DNA from: Lentinus brumalis
Lineage: Eukaryota > Basidiomycota > Agaricomycetes > Polyporales > Polyporaceae
Direction of reading: 5' to 3'
Length of the DNA stretch: 64,000 bases
NCBI GenBank assembly: GCA_001792895.1
Contig: MARA01000050.1
Coordinates: 186,001-250,000, forward strand
Part shown: positions 11,761-24,480 of the stretch, in pieces
Numbering within the stretch: the stretch's first letter is position 1
Layout: every line of letters starts with the position of its first letter
Made by a program: the position numbers and the translations under genes
The notes under the pieces: model-generated
The model's input: the letters and a program-made list of their open reading frames with translations, nothing else
Told to the model about the DNA's origin: nothing
The model's database searches: none

Positions 11761-12717
11761 TTAGTCATAAAAGACCAAGAGCCTGAGCTCAATAGACTCT
11801 CGAAGAGGAGCATCCTTCGGGGTCGTAGGATCCTCGAACGCAGTGTGCGGGGTGAAGGTGGCGGTGGCACCATCATCCTTGGAATCGTAGCTGGAAGCAC
11901 GGGTCAACGTCGAGCATCTATAGGGACATGGCACAATGGGCACTGACCACTTGATGAACACGACCTCCTCGGGAGCCATACCGCGCAGGTACTTCCACTT
12001 GTTCCCCGGGTTAAACTTCACGCTGTAAGTCTCTCCATCGCGATCCGGGTACTTGAGCGTGGTGGGAACGAGGTCGTTCTCGCGGTCGACGCTGCGATAG
12101 TCGCACAGCGCCAGCGGCCAGTCGTAAGCTGGGTGCGAGATTGGCCGCCAGAGGTTAATGATCTGGAAACGTCCCGCAAGAAGCTTGGGGACGTCCTCCT
12201 CTGGAAGATGGCGCTGGACGCGAGCCCTCGCGGACGCGGGGGTCTGGTCGATGTGCACCTGGGGCACGGGCTGCCGCTTCTGAGGAGTGTCCTCGATCTC
12301 GCCCGGTCGGCGGCGCCGGATAGCTGTTGGATGTCGATCAGAACCTGGTTCTTGAGATAGACTGTACATATGGCACTTACTGTGGTCGAACACAACAGCG
12401 CGTGAAGCGCCAGTCAACTCCTTCACGAGTTCAATGGACTCGGCATAGTACTCCTTCTCGATGACCTCATCGTTCTCGAAGGTCGTATGTTTCGCAGGAC
12501 GGCGGAAGTACTGGAAGCCAGTTGTATCGAGAGAGACTGTGTCCTCCCTGCCACGTATGTTCTCGATCTGGACTTCATGAGGAACGGTCGTCCAGTTCCG
12601 CTGGCGTTTTCCGCTACTGGGATCAGCGTTGATGTAAATGTACGGCTTGGTGCCGTCTTCCGGAGGTGTGAAGTAATGGAGAGTGGCGGTAACGGTATCA
12701 GTCGTATCGATGGCCAT
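11761..12717 (-). CDS. AsaB/CmcJ-like oxygenase-family protein (GA4 desaturase-like family)
   Basis: Two exons, 12717-12381 and 12323-11761, flank a 57-bp intron (GTAAGT..CAG, minus strand). Because 57 is a multiple of three the intron also reads through, but the spliced form restores VFDHTIRRRRP, the conserved form of this family. The 299-residue product shows TATLHYFTPPEDG at its start, then VPQVHIDQTPASA, RFQIINLWRPI, PLALCDYRSVD and WKYLRGMAPEEVVFIKWS. These match the fungal AsaB / 7-alpha-cephem-methoxylase P8 (CmcJ) / GA4-desaturase family, which is often found near secondary-metabolite genes. Members are described as putative iron/2-oxoglutarate-type oxidoreductases, so the substrate cannot be predicted. 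An alcohol dehydrogenase on the same strand lies 0.8 kb upstream. The gene appears intact. Confidence 0.85.
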   Translation of the reverse strand: MAIDTTDTVTATLHYFTPPEDGTKPYIYINADPSSGKRQRNWTTVPHEVQIENIRGREDTVSLDTTGFQYFRRPAKHTTFENDEVIEKEYYAESIELVKELTGASRAVVFDHSKCHMYSLSQEPGSDRHPTAIRRRRPGEIEDTPQKRQPVPQVHIDQTPASARARVQRHLPEEDVPKLLAGRFQIINLWRPISHPAYDWPLALCDYRSVDRENDLVPTTLKYPDRDGETYSVKFNPGNKWKYLRGMAPEEVVFIKWSVPIVPCPYRCSTLTRASSYDSKDDGATATFTPHTAFEDPTTPKDAPLRESIELRLLVFYD

Positions 12718-13551
12718 GTCGGGGATGTAATGTTAGGTGGTGAGTAAGTCTGGAGGGTGCAGGAGAAACCAGCAGACTGCGATGCTGTCAAGCTTGGGAC
12801 ACTATCGGTCTTTATACGATGTCGATATGCTGCTCAGTCATCCTTGGGATTCCCGCGAGACGGAGCACTCCGGTCGTGCAAGGTGGGAGACTTACCTGAG
12901 ACTTTGTCAGCTGGGACAAGCACGCAACCAGTCGTCATCTATATTTCTTCTTTGGGCACTGGCGCACAGATTCTAACCACAGCGCATTACGCTGCATTAC
13001 GGGTGTGCAGCGACAAGAAGCCCGGCTTAGTCGTTCTTCAACGCTTGCGCTCAAGCTGACCAAAGGAACGTTCAGCCGCAGCCCGACGCTGGCCCGACGC
13101 TGCCTCCGAGTCCTGACGAATCTCAAAGAAGGGTTCAACCAAGTTCCAAGAGCTTCTGTATCAGGCATTTCCCGTATGAAGCAAGATGAAACTTGCCATC
13201 GCATGCACAATCGTTTCTTGGTTGATCAAGATGAGAAAATGAACAGGAGGATGTACTGGTTCAAACTGTAGCTTGGCGACAGGTTGGCGATGGTCAGGAG
13301 TCTTACATAATCACTAGATAGATATTTGAACTTTACAATGGTCGTGTGGGATATGTTTTCAAGGATAGTAGTGCATGCGACTGGTTGTCCAGATTACTGA
13401 CGTGGCATGCAGTCGAAAGGAGACAACGAATGGACGCATGCGCACAGGGTAAATAAAAGCGATGTAACTATTGTACTGATCCTGAAGAACTCGATGTCCG
13501 GGACAGGGAGTCGGGCAGGCTCCGGTGGGAGGTCGTTGCGATTCAACAACC
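12718..13551. other. Intergenic region between oxygenase-family gene and alcohol dehydrogenase
   Basis: Upstream region of the oxygenase-family gene and downstream region of the dehydrogenase gene, both on the minus strand. No convincing ORF, repeat or RNA gene is visible. Confidence 0.4.
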
Positions 13552-14872
13552 TCACGGGACGATGACAGCCCTGAAGCGTGCTGTCTCCCTGCGGTCGAAC
13601 GCCTCTTGCGCCTTGTTCAACGGGAAGCGTTCCACCAAACACTTGATCTTCTTCGCCTGCACGAATGCAAAGCAGTCCTCGGAATCCTTCGGGGAACCCG
13701 CCGGCCAGCCTCTGATTGAGAGCCGCTTGATGAGGAGCGACACTACACGGTACCGCGTCAGCACGATCACACGCTTTCAGTCGAGAAGGCAGTACGAAGA
13801 CTCACGTGGGGGGATCCTCATCGGCTCAGGCTCAACGGCCAAGACTAGCAAAGTGCCGTCGACGGCGAGGGCGTTGATGAGGTTCTCGGTTGCGCCGGCG
13901 TTCGGTGCGGTGGACATGATGACCTTCATGCCGCCGAACTTCTGTAGAGCCCTTGCCTGGTCGACCTTAGAGCCGTCAATGAACTCGTCGGCACCGAGGC
14001 TGCGAGCCATAGCCTCCTTGGACCCGTCGCAGGAGAGGGCAATCGTCCTGAAGCCCATCGCGGAAGCGAACTGGAGTGCGAGATGTCCAAGGCCGCTGCA
14101 TAGGAAGTAACGTGTCAGTGCTTGCGGTACGGGGGCCGAAGATTTGACCTACCCGATGCCTTGGATGGCTACGTACTCCGGAGGAGTCACAGTCATGTTG
14201 CGAAGAGCATCTGTCGGAGCAAAGCAATGAGCTCTCCTCAATAGTCGCAATAAGAATATGTCCGCACTGAAGGTCGATATGCCTGCGCACAGGAGAGGAG
14301 CAGCCTCGGCGGGATCGAGGTCCTCCGGTACCGAGACAACCGCCTCCGACCTGAGCGTGACGTACTCAGCATACCCTCCGTCGAGTGTGACACCTGTAGT
14401 ACGTCCATGCTCAGTACTGATAAGGACGTGGGATGAAGGAACCGAGGTAGGCACCGTTGATGCTCTGGTTCTCGCAGGTCAAGTAGTCGCCCGCCCGGCA
14501 CCGAGTACAGGTGGCACAGTGTCCACCGTGCCAGCCAGCACCTACGCGCTGCCCGATCTTCCATTGCGTCTCCTGGCAGGAGACGGCGACGACGTCCCCG
14601 ATGACCTCGTGCCCTGGGACACGTGGAAGGGGGCACGGCATCACTTGCGACGGACAAATGTCGTCTCTAACAAACAGTCGTCAGTACTCAGATAGACGTG
14701 TCGGAACATCGACGTACGTTCCACATACCCCGCATGCGAGGACCTTGACGACAATCTCCCCTGGGCTGGGGAAACGCCACGGGACAGTAAGCTTATGCAG
14801 CTTGCCTCCGGGCTCGAGGAAGGCGTATGCGGTGTAGCAGGTAGGATACTGCCTGACGACTGCGGGGCACAT
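13552..14872 (-). CDS. Zinc-dependent alcohol dehydrogenase (MDR family)
   Basis: Six exons: 14872-14718, 14666-14455, 14393-14268, 14210-14153, 14095-13806 and 13742-13552. The introns are 51-63 bp and all phases agree, giving 343 residues, the usual length for ADH1-type enzymes. Catalytic zinc ligands appear in ACGVCGTD and PGHEV. The structural zinc lobe is CATCTRCRAGDYLTC (CX2CX2CX7C). The cofactor fold has GIGGLGHLALQFA, followed by a SLGADEFIDGS segment. The enzyme should interconvert primary alcohols and aldehydes with NAD(P) in the cytosol. The start at 14872 gives a short N-terminus before YTAYAFLEPGGKL, as expected. It may act with the oxygenase-family gene downstream, but only adjacency suggests that. 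All splice joins are clean, with no frameshift. Confidence 0.88.
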
Positions 14873-16139
14873 GGTAGAATGATGAGCGGCTCGCGGGAGG
14901 AAAGGATAGGAGGGGAGGGGAGATTCTCGGTTGCTGTGAGCTCAGGCTACCAGCACGTATCCTATATACTGTGCACGATTCATTACGCTGACGCGAACAC
15001 GACCAGCCGCAGACCTACACCATGATACGGCGTGTAGGAGCGACCGTCTCTTGGGGCATTTCCTGCTAGTAGGTGACGGGATGACGGGCGCATTCGGGTC
15101 CGTAGCAAGCAAGCAGGACATACCAGAGTTTGTCCGGCACCATGATTGATACTGGTGGGCATGTTTCGACTCGATAGTAGACACTTTCAGTCGACCCCGA
15201 GGACGCGGCCGCAGGTGTTCCCGCGCAGTCGATGAAGGCCGCGGGCCAGGTGGCACCCTCGTCCCGCGCGGAGGCGGCGTTGCTTGCTGAGTACCCTTGC
15301 GTGGCAGGAGGTGGTTCAGCGAAACAGGCCGGACACCGGACGTGAATCCTCGGATAAGTAATGGGCGCAGCACACGAACATCGCTAGTATGCCGACCACA
15401 CCGATTCGACCGCGGAGGTCTCAACGCATATAGGTAGGACCCTGAACATTCGATGGGTGGACGGTCGCTCCTCCGTATCGTCCATCATAAAGCATTAGCG
15501 CACGAGCATACGCGGATCCCATAGTACAGATGCTACGCACCGTTGTTGATTCTGTGACGTATGGCGTAATGCCGATGTCGATACTCTCTAGATCAATGCA
15601 TGAAACTTCAACTTCATAACTTTGACGGTGACAGGACGCGTCCTTCCTATGGTCGAGTCGCTGAAGATGAATAAGCAGTCTCGGAATATACAGTCAAGAG
15701 AATTGAGTCGCTCACGAGCAAGACGTCGTGGAGCATTGAGATAGATCGACAGTTTAAACACCCTCTTCCGTCGGCAAGGAAAGAGCGGAGTCCGACCACG
15801 ACGGAGGGTAGGAGCTCGGTCGGCCAATGCCCAACTTGAAGTCGTGACAGGTCCTGCTTTAACAAAGTTAAAATCCGCCACAAACGGTGTCGAAGGAGAG
15901 AAACACTCTCACCGTGGGATATACATACACTGGTCCGGATATCCGGGATAAGCCACTTGCGTTGTCAATCTTTGAATGCCCACTGGACTCCGCGGGACTC
16001 ACGCCACGAGCGCGTTTCGCAAAAACAGGGCAAGAGGCCTGCTAATCTAAGATAGAAATACAGACAGTATGAAACATACAAACACGCAGATACCCAGACC
16101 ACATAGACGTGATGAGACAGTGCGTCGCAGCGCGGCCTT
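14873..16139. other. Intergenic region, no gene supported
   Basis: About 1.27 kb upstream of the dehydrogenase gene. The minus-strand open frame at 15588-15881 (97 codons) and others here show no motif and no supporting splice pattern. The region may contain the dehydrogenase promoter. Confidence 0.4.
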
Positions 16140-17441
16140 TCAGAGGGCGGCGCCAACGGGGAAACGGGGTATACCTGACGTCTCCTGATGTGCCCTATGC
16201 TCGAACAGACGGTTCTCCAATTCGAGCTCCAACCGTTCCTTGGCTTCTTCCGTACCCCAGACTGCGCACTCCGAGAGGTCGAAACAACCGGCCCCGAACG
16301 TTTGTGCGTAGTCCCACCGCCGTTCGCCGGCGCCCTTCACGTGTTTGAGAAGGCCCTGGAGAAAGTGGTCACGTAGGAGCTGGTCTGGAGGGCGTTTCGT
16401 AGGATCGGCGATGTGGTCGAGGCGAAGAGCGCGACCGACGATGTTGTCGTGTCCTCCTACGAACGCCGTGATGCGATACTCATCCTGGAAGGGTGGAATG
16501 AGCAGAAGTACAGACAGATGACCACTAGGAGGACATACGTCAGGATCGACGCCGAACTCGTGGTCAGCCCACGGTCTGTGCAGGTCGGCGCTGAGGAGGA
16601 GCATGTTTTGGATTGAGCCGATCTTCGAAGCTCCTCCCATGGAAGTGATGGAAGCAGTGTCGGTAATAAGGGACTCGTAACCGCCAGCGTTCCACTAAGG
16701 CAGCATGAGCAGTCACACGTGAAGCCACAGCAGGGGCATAACCCACGACCCGCGACAGCACGACCAGAGGACGCGCGTACCTCATTCATGTGAGCTCGAG
16801 AGAAGATGTGCGCAGGTTGCAGCCCACTCCACATGAGGCCATGTCCGAACACCATGCATTTCTCGTCGCGTTCAACGAAGCGGGATAGCCCGCGGTCGCG
16901 TTCTTGATCGCGAGTCGGTGTCGGCTGGCGCCTGCGGGCGTGCTTGGAAGTCAAGTCGACCTGCATTGGTGAGCCATCTGGCAATCGCCTTCAGCGCAAA
17001 CGGTGATTCGAGAGCACGACGGAGCCTGCCTGCGGATAACAGAGTATATTTCCCGGGCATGACGATGGCGCTGCTCGGAAAGTACTGCTCTGCGGCAAAT
17101 CGGTCGCCTCGGACTATGATCCAATCCTTAGGCGTGTCGAACAGGATGCGTAGCCACTGGAAGAATGTCGCCCAGGATACGGTTCCGTACTGGTGGAAGC
17201 CTGGGGAATGGTGAGGGCTGCGGAGCCGTGACAATGCTTGCACACACCTGCCAGGACATGTCCGTGATAGTCTCCAAGCACAACGTTGCGATCCACAGGT
17301 TGTTTGAGGGTCAGACTCCTTGAAGGCATAGTGGAGGAGAGAGCGAGAGGTGGGGAGGGGGGCAAACACGTTGCGACATGCCGGTCCCAGACTGTATACA
17401 CCGAAGCGGATGCAAGTGTAAGCCTTCGTGAAGGAAGCCAA
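16140..17441 (-). pseudogene. HNH-nuclease-domain gene, frame-disrupted
   Basis: The pieces read in order on the minus strand. The N-terminal region (17441-17249) contains RNVVLGDYHGHVLAG. After a 47-bp intron (17202-17248) comes a FHQYGTVSWATFFQWLRILF segment. The HNH half contains CMVFGHGLMW, LQPAHIFSRAHMNE, an 86-bp intron (16695-16780), WNAGGYESLITDT and SIQNMLLLSADLHRPW, then FGVDPD. This order matches a large basidiomycete family of HNH-domain proteins of uncertain function. Two frame changes, near 17300 and near 16920, each need an extra base or two lost bases, so a single intact protein cannot be read. Unlike other breaks in the window these are not single-base losses, which favours true decay. 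The catalytic-type histidines are still present. Confidence 0.65.
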
Positions 17442-17628
17442 CTCCGAGGAGGGTAGTCACGCACACAAACACGGTGTACAAGACTTGCCAAGACCCCAAG
17501 TATCCCACCGAGTACTGAGTTTAGAAGCAGTGAGGACAGAGTTCGCGAGCAAGCACCCTTGAACACAGATAAGTAGCCGAAGATCTCAGAGCATGCGTAG
17601 CAGCTCCGCACAGTGGGGAAAGTTCACA
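17442..17628. other. Boundary region at left edge of the tandem array
   Basis: Unique DNA just before homology to the VHS-GAT repeat begins at about 17629. The X block that precedes the other copies is missing here, so the first array copy is cut off on its left side. Confidence 0.45.
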
Positions 17629-17718
17629 GCAGTCGAAGGCCGCCAGTGCCTGGCTGAAAGGAGTCCGAGAACACGATGATGGTTGGAAGCAAGCTAGAAG
17701 AGAAAAGCAAGGGCAATA

Positions 17719-19381
17719 ATGAGTCAAATCGCAGACAAGTTCGACTGCGGCGCACGCACGGGCGCCAGCCACGTTCCTCCGCCCTCGACGGCCACCTCGA
17801 CGTCGGGCTCGTTCCCGCACTTCTCTCTGCTGTTACCTGCCTCTATCTCGCCGTCTGAAGCGGTCACGGCCAACATGCTGTCCGCTGCGTCGCCTTCATG
17901 GTTGTCGAACGTGTCTCAGGTCGAGGTGCTCATCACCCGAGCATGCAATCCGACTATGGGCGAGCCCAACTATGCCCTCCACCTCGAGGTCGCGGAATAC
18001 ATCAACCAAAAGAAAGCAAATACGTGCGTTGCGTATCATCCCATTTTGCTCGAATCGCGCGACTCAAACTGCCAATGCGCCCTGCGAACAGCCCGCGCGA
18101 AGCAGCGATGAGTATCGCTCGCCTCGTCAACCACCGCAACCCGCACGTCGCTATGCTCGCACTCGCGCTCCTCGAGACCCTCGTACAGTCCTGCGGATAC
18201 CCATTCCATCTCCAGATCGCGACCAAGGAGTTCCTGAACGAGCTCGTCCGCCGCTTCCCCGAGCGCCCCCGCCGTTCCCTGGCCCGGTCATGCAGAAGAT
18301 CCTCGACCTCATCCACAGCTGGAAGGAGACCATCTGCGTCGAGTCGCGCTGGAAGGACGACTTTGCCAACATCCGCGACATGCATAGGCTCCTCACCTTC
18401 AAGGGGTACCGCTTCCGGGACGTGCCAAGACAGTCCGCGGGCCCTTCTGTTGCATCGGTGAGTCCCGCGCTTCGAGACACCAGGTCATGTATTCAGTGGA
18501 TACACGCTGGGCATACATAAAGGTCAAATATGGCCAGCGTGTTGCGAGGCCGTTACACGCTGGTCATAGCTTGAACGCGACGCGAAATCGGGATGGTTCC
18601 TGTATATCTATCAGATGCCAGGATATCGTTGAGATACGGCGAGCGGCGTCACGCAAGTGACATTTGACCTTTGCTCAGAGTGTCTTCAGTGTACATCTAC
18701 TGGTTACATGGCGTGATGCGGTGAGATTTCCTGTGGTCATGTCCTCAACGACGACTGTCAGAACATCAAGTCCGCCGAGGAGCTGGAAGCGGAGGATCGA
18801 GAAGCGCAGTCCGCAAAGCTGCAGGAGCTCATCCGGAGAGGGACTCCGCGGGACCTCGCAGCTGCGCAGGAGCTCATGAAGACCCTTGCTGGCGCAAACC
18901 CCGACGCGAAGCCGGACTACCGCACACAAGCACTGACCGAGCTGAACAAGCTCGAGAGCAAGGTCATCCTGCTGAACGAGATCCTCGACAACGTCGATAC
19001 ATCGCGGGGAGAGAAGTTCGTGCAGGGCGACGTATACGACGTGAGTTCGCTTTCGTGCTACTCTGCCCGCATGTCGTGACCCAGCATCAACAGCAAGTGG
19101 CCTCGATACTGCGCGACGCGCGGCCAAAGATTCAGAAGTGGATATCCAACGCCGAGACGGACGATCCCGAGTCATTAGGTGCGTTGCATCCTCCGTGTCC
19201 GTCCGATTGCCGTATTCACACTCCTGTTACAGATACCTACCTCCAGATCAACGACCAGATCAATACCGTCCTCAACCGATACGAGTCGTACAAGAAGGGC
19301 GACTACACAGCCGCCGCGAACCCCATACCCCCGGAGCTCTCCAACGGCGCTGGTCCCATCTCGCTCATCGATTTCGACGAC
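17719..19381 (+). pseudogene. VHS-GAT gene copy 1, truncated and frameshifted
   Basis: This is the most diverged copy of the gene at 55642. The start ATG (17719), VHS region and GAT region are recognisable. A C is lost in the run at about 18267, giving five C where other copies have six, and this breaks the VHS frame. The second intron, 60 bp in the other copies, is swollen to more than 300 bp (18462-18764) by inserted sequence. The 3' end stops at the common array joint, so the Gly/Pro/Gln-rich tail is missing. No functional product is expected. Confidence 0.85.
18465..18740. repeat. Insertion of about 250 bp inside intron 2 of VHS-GAT copy 1
   Basis: Copies 2 and 4 have a 60-bp intron here, whereas copy 1 has about 300 bp. 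The extra DNA holds internal inverted words: aaggtcaaat at about 18519 against atttgacctt at about 18660, and acacgctgg against ccagcgtgt. This suggests a small foldback or degraded MITE. cggtgag flanks both sides but may be chance. No coding capacity. Confidence 0.4.
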
Positions 19382-22300
19382 GCGCCGTGCGGGCGCACTT
19401 GGCGGATGTACGTACGTAGCGCAGAAATATATTTTGTTCGCGGACGCAGAGCTGTGCAGACGGCTAGCCGGTCGGCAGGGCGGGGGCGGGCGTGCAGTAG
19501 CCTCGTGTGTCGATGCGCTACCTGAGGCGCGACGGTTTCCTGCTGCAGAACGAATGCTGGACTTAGGGTGTTTCGGGAGAGGTGTGTTGGGAGGGGTGCT
19601 GGGAGAGGTGTTTTGGGAGCAACTGGGGAGGTGTTTCTGAGGCAGCTGTTTGGGAGCGCGACGCTCGAGGCTCGCACTGAGGCAGGAGAACAGCATGTAT
19701 TCCGAGTGTACACAGCGTACAGATATCCAGTACTACATGCGCCGCGCACGCCCGCCAGACGTCCAAATCCGCGTGCGGACGTCGGGCGCCTATTCCGTCG
19801 ACTCTGCGTCCTTGCGAGCTCTGTCCTCCCTGCTCTGCGCCGCCATGTCGCCCGTCGCTCTGTGTGTTCGTCCCTCCCTGCTCGCACAGAGTCGCTCGCC
19901 TGGTACGTACCCCGAAGCACTGGTAAGTACAGACACAGTTCTGTGTGGGCTCACCCTGCTGCTGCGGGCCAACTGGCTCGTCGCCGCCGCTCAAGCTCGG
20001 ACCTTAGCACGGCGCATCGGCGGGGAACCGTCGTGCATGGGGTTTCAGCCGTAGCGGGAGCTCTCACCTTTCCCAGCGACCAGACGCCGCGCGGACTCCG
20101 CCTCCCTCACACTCTCGTCGCGCTCGACGTCGACGTGTGACGCACCTGCTAGGTCCGAAGCTCACCTCTCGACCACAGTGTGCGTTTGTATGTCAAGCGA
20201 CCCACTGCCGGGACGTAGACTTCTTGCTCTGGCTGCTGTCTCCGCGCCCGGGGCTCTGTCTAGTGTCGAACGTCGTCAGGTAAGTGACAGGTCTTATGCG
20301 CAATCAAGCGGCAGTTTCGCTCACCTTCGCTTGCCACGCAAGAGAGGCCCGGGAGCCGTCTGACTGCACTGCGAGGCCCGGCGACTGGCTCTCCAGGGAG
20401 CGTCTCTGCACTCTCATCGGGTCAGTGCTGGCCAGCTCGCGGCGTCGCTCACATTTTGTATCGTACAACTGGACGCACAGCCGTATGAGGCCCTAAGTCC
20501 TCAGAGGATCGTCGGGAGACTCGAGTCCGCCGACAGCGTATATAAGTAGTGACTAGTGAGTCTTCCTGAGAGCGTGCTTGGGTGACCCAATGTGGTTGAT
20601 CTTCGAGATGCACCTGGCACCTCAGCGGTACGTCTTCATGTCTTTCTCCTGGTCAGCTTGCGCGTCGGTGGAGTACTTGGAACACGCTCACCTGCTCAAA
20701 GCTTCTCGTACGACCGCAGCTCTGACCGCAAATTGCTGCGGCGCCAGACAGGCCCATTGCTGACAGATGGACGATGCATTGAAGGTGAGCGTCCTGACGT
20801 TGCGGCCAAACTCTGAGCCCACTTGTGAAGGTCGGTGACCGTCACTGCACCTGAGGGTTGCACAATAATCAGCGAGATGTCTAGGGTGACCTTGCTGTAG
20901 AATATCGGGGAGTACTGCTAACCTTGGAAATACAGCTTGAACGGCGTGCACTTGGGTGAGTGCAACGCGCAAGCATGAGGACTTGTCTCAGGCAAGCCTC
21001 TATCTGGAGTAAGCCGCATTCGATACTAGAATAGCAGAAACAAGCAGCGCACCTGCTGTCTGTATGTCGCGTCCTCGAGCCTTCGAGCATATCGGAGAGG
21101 CTGAGAGGACTCGGGTGTCGTCGAGGGTTGAAGAGGTCGACAGGAGCTCCAAGTCGGTAGATATGTATAGTATGCCTTGGACACAATGAAAGGCCGTGAC
21201 GTCGACAAGATGGTGTCCGTCGAGGACAAAACTGGGCGCGGCGAGCTGGAGGTGACGGAGTGACAATGCTCATGGTCAGAAGGAGAGGTGTGCAAATGAC
21301 TGAACAGCGACATGGGAACTTCGTCCGCCTGCAATATTCCTTTACGTATGTAGCGGGCCTGGACTTGAAGATCTCTGTATGTAAGCGGAGTTAGCGGCTG
21401 TCACTGGCTGATGGTTAACCTATGCGTGATTGTCAGAAGTTATTGTCACCGTTGCTGACTTGGAGTACACCAGCCCGGCCTCGACCAACAACTTAGCCTC
21501 GAGGCAACTTTCTATCCGCTGCTTCAACCAGGCAAACATCTAGAGAGCCTTGCACTCTTTCAGGTCGGTCTACAAGAAGTAAGGGATAGGGATGCTGCCA
21601 GTGCGGTGCTGCTCCGAGTCGGGGATTGCGAAATAAGCGGTATTGCATGATGTTGCAAGCGAAGGCGGCACGCACCGTTCATCGGATGTTCCAAGGCCGG
21701 GAGTTTCACAGGGCTCTGCGAAACACGTACAATGCCAAGAGCCTTGTGCTTGCCGGTATTAGGGACCCTAGGAAGAGGAATAGTGATCTGTGCAACTTCG
21801 AATCACAATGACATACTAAGGATGAGGGACTGCATTGGAGGTAAGTCAGTGATGAGCGCACTTAGCCCTGTGCAGTATTCGAGCCTCACAGTCGACAGCC
21901 ATGTACCAGGACTACCAGTGAGAAACCTAGTATATGTAGCAGTTAGAAGACTGTCAACAGGAATTGCATCGCTGCTCGAAGTCTGCAACTTGCCCTTCAA
22001 TCATATTTGTACCTTACAGCACTGGGCGCAATAGCCATCCCGACGTCGTGAGACAGCTGTAGTCACGCAAGGGAAGTTGAGTAGCCGGGCAGGCAGATGA
22101 CGACATGGCGGTTGGTGCAAAGGTATCCTAACCGCCAGGCGCTTGCCGGGTACGCATCCGAGATGTGACTTCTTTTGGACATCCATGCGGCTGTCCTCGA
22201 GAACACACTTCAGACTGCACTCCAGGATGCTCAGAAATGGACCAGATGTGTCTGCAATATATTATTGATGCCTGCTATGTATCTGACAGAGTTTTGATAC

Positions 22301-24480
22301 TCAGGTAACATCAAACTTGTCAATTCATAGCCTTCTCCTCCTCCGAACACTTGTACCCGCAACATTCGAAGGGCGGCCTGTCATTGGCTGACCAGAGCAC
22401 ATATGTAGCACCATATCCGAGTGAGATTCTGGGGAACTGTGTTTTTCACACAAGATTTTCCTTGCGGTGAGCAGGACACCCCCAAACACCGCGCTATGCT
22501 AACCCTCTCCTCCTGACCCAGTCCAACAAATCTACGACGGCAGCGGACACAAATTAATGCGCCATCACATGCCGAGCGCTCGCTACACTAGGCGAGTACC
22601 GCCCCATCTTCTACGCGGGTCCAAAATGCGTCCAGAACTCGGAACCATCTGTTTCACGACTCTAGGCATACCCACAGGTCCTCGCACCACTCCTCCGTTT
22701 CCCCGTGGCTTCCGCTGGTTGGCCAGCCTCAGTGTACCCATCACATACTGACGTAACGTTTGCGCAAAGACTGATTTTTTGGAGCCAGGAGCCTGCCGTG
22801 CAGTTCACGCACGGGCCTCCCTCCTTTTGGTATAAGTACCCGGCCAGAGAAGATACTACCCATCACCCACCGGTGTCCCTCCCCTCTCCTTACTTCTACC
22901 TCTCCGACAGACTCTACTCTTCGTCGACTCCATACTCTTGCTCGCTCAGGTTGCTCCTCACTGTCAGCTCCTACTCTGCGGCATCTCCGTCCCACAGAGT
23001 CTGGCTCGAAGTCTGAACCACTGCCGTGTCCAGCTCTCTCGGCCCTACATCTCTGTCCGATTGATCTCATTACCCCGCACTTGGAGAACATGCTCGCATG
23101 AGCAGACAAGGTACGGCTTTGAGCGCACTGGACTCAGACTCGAGGCACGTCGCTGAACACTTCTTTGCAGGTATCAGGAACCTCGAGGTCTCGTTTCTCG
23201 AATCCCGGCCATTTGGCTGGTCGCCGGCTCTGCTCTCGCCATGTCACTATAGGTCACAGGTATTTCCACACTTGCAAATACCCGTGCAGTAGTGCTGATG
23301 ATCGTATCCGACAGTAAATTCAGAGTCCAGACCGTTTCCCGGCCCGCTGGATCTACATCCACCTCACCCGGCGGTGCGTAGCTCTACGGGACTCCAAGAG
23401 AGTTCTGTAAGCATCTCAGAGATCTAGGACACAGGCTAACTAATGATCTTCTATGTACAGACATCGGCCGGCTAGGCTGCCACTTAGTTCATGAGTGAGT
23501 AGTTACGGGGACCTTACACGCCGGCTGATGGTGAGTTGCCGGTCTTGCATTGATGGCTTACGAGTGCAGCTAACCTCACGACCACTTGCCGCAGGACTAT
23601 CCATTTGAATTTTCGCTTAGTCCAAGCTGAACTACCACAGGACTATGCACTCGGCTCCGACACGGACGGGTTCCGAATTCCCATGAATGCAACTACGAGG
23701 ATCGGATGTCTCCGCCCGATCCAAACAAAGAGGTACGCATTCACCAGTCATATATTCTACTCGGTGCCCTACTCGTACTGATCCTTTACAAGAACTTGCC
23801 GCTGTCTATCAGATCTCACACTGTCAACGCGCTCCGGCTGCGTAGGTTCTAGACTGAGGTAGGTGTCCCCGGATGTCGGTTCCTAGAGCACGTACTGAAC
23901 AGGGATACTCACAGTACTCAACGCGATGCCGACCGCTAGCCGCGAAGGGTCCATATCCGACTTCAGGCTGCTCTGCTGCAGAGAGGGATGCGTCGTGCTC
24001 GACTCGGCACGATAGCGCAGATCGCTATCTCGCTTAGGCCGGCCCGGGAGAGCGTCCTCGATGATCTTGCAGGGACTGCGTTCTTGTTCCTAGCGACTGG
24101 TTAGCGTTGTACGATGCAGGACAGGGAGTTACAGGAGCACTCCGTAAGTGAAGTTTCCTGTCAAGTGTCCACTGCCTCACGAGTTCTGCTCGCAGGTTGA
24201 TACCCGGCGTGCTCCGTGCCGCGAGCACGCCACAAAGTCGGCGCATAGCAGCTTTCCTGCGCACTGTGCCGCCGGGGACTCGCTACACGGAAGCATCGTC
24301 CGGTATAGCGTAATGGCGACCAAGCAAGCGGTACGCGAGTCTCGGATTTTCTCTGTTGTGATCATGTACTGACGAACGGCCGCTCAGGGTTCAATTCGCG
24401 GGTACAGCACGACACCTCCATGGCTCCCGCTGAGATCATCGCTTCATGCCGGTCCCGTATTGTCGCTCGTAGTATCTGGT
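19382..24480. repeat. Array block M1, unrecognised sequence
   Basis: This is the first of three M copies (see 28087 and 48834) and is clearly more diverged from M2 and M3 than they are from each other. It contains intron-like pieces and a TATA-like tataagtacc at 22831 with an ATG at 23098, but no open frame of known family. It lacks the MITE found in M2. Confidence 0.75.

Noticed and set aside
15588..15881. Possible small minus-strand gene of 97 codons
   Set aside because: No start context, introns, motif or neighbour support it.
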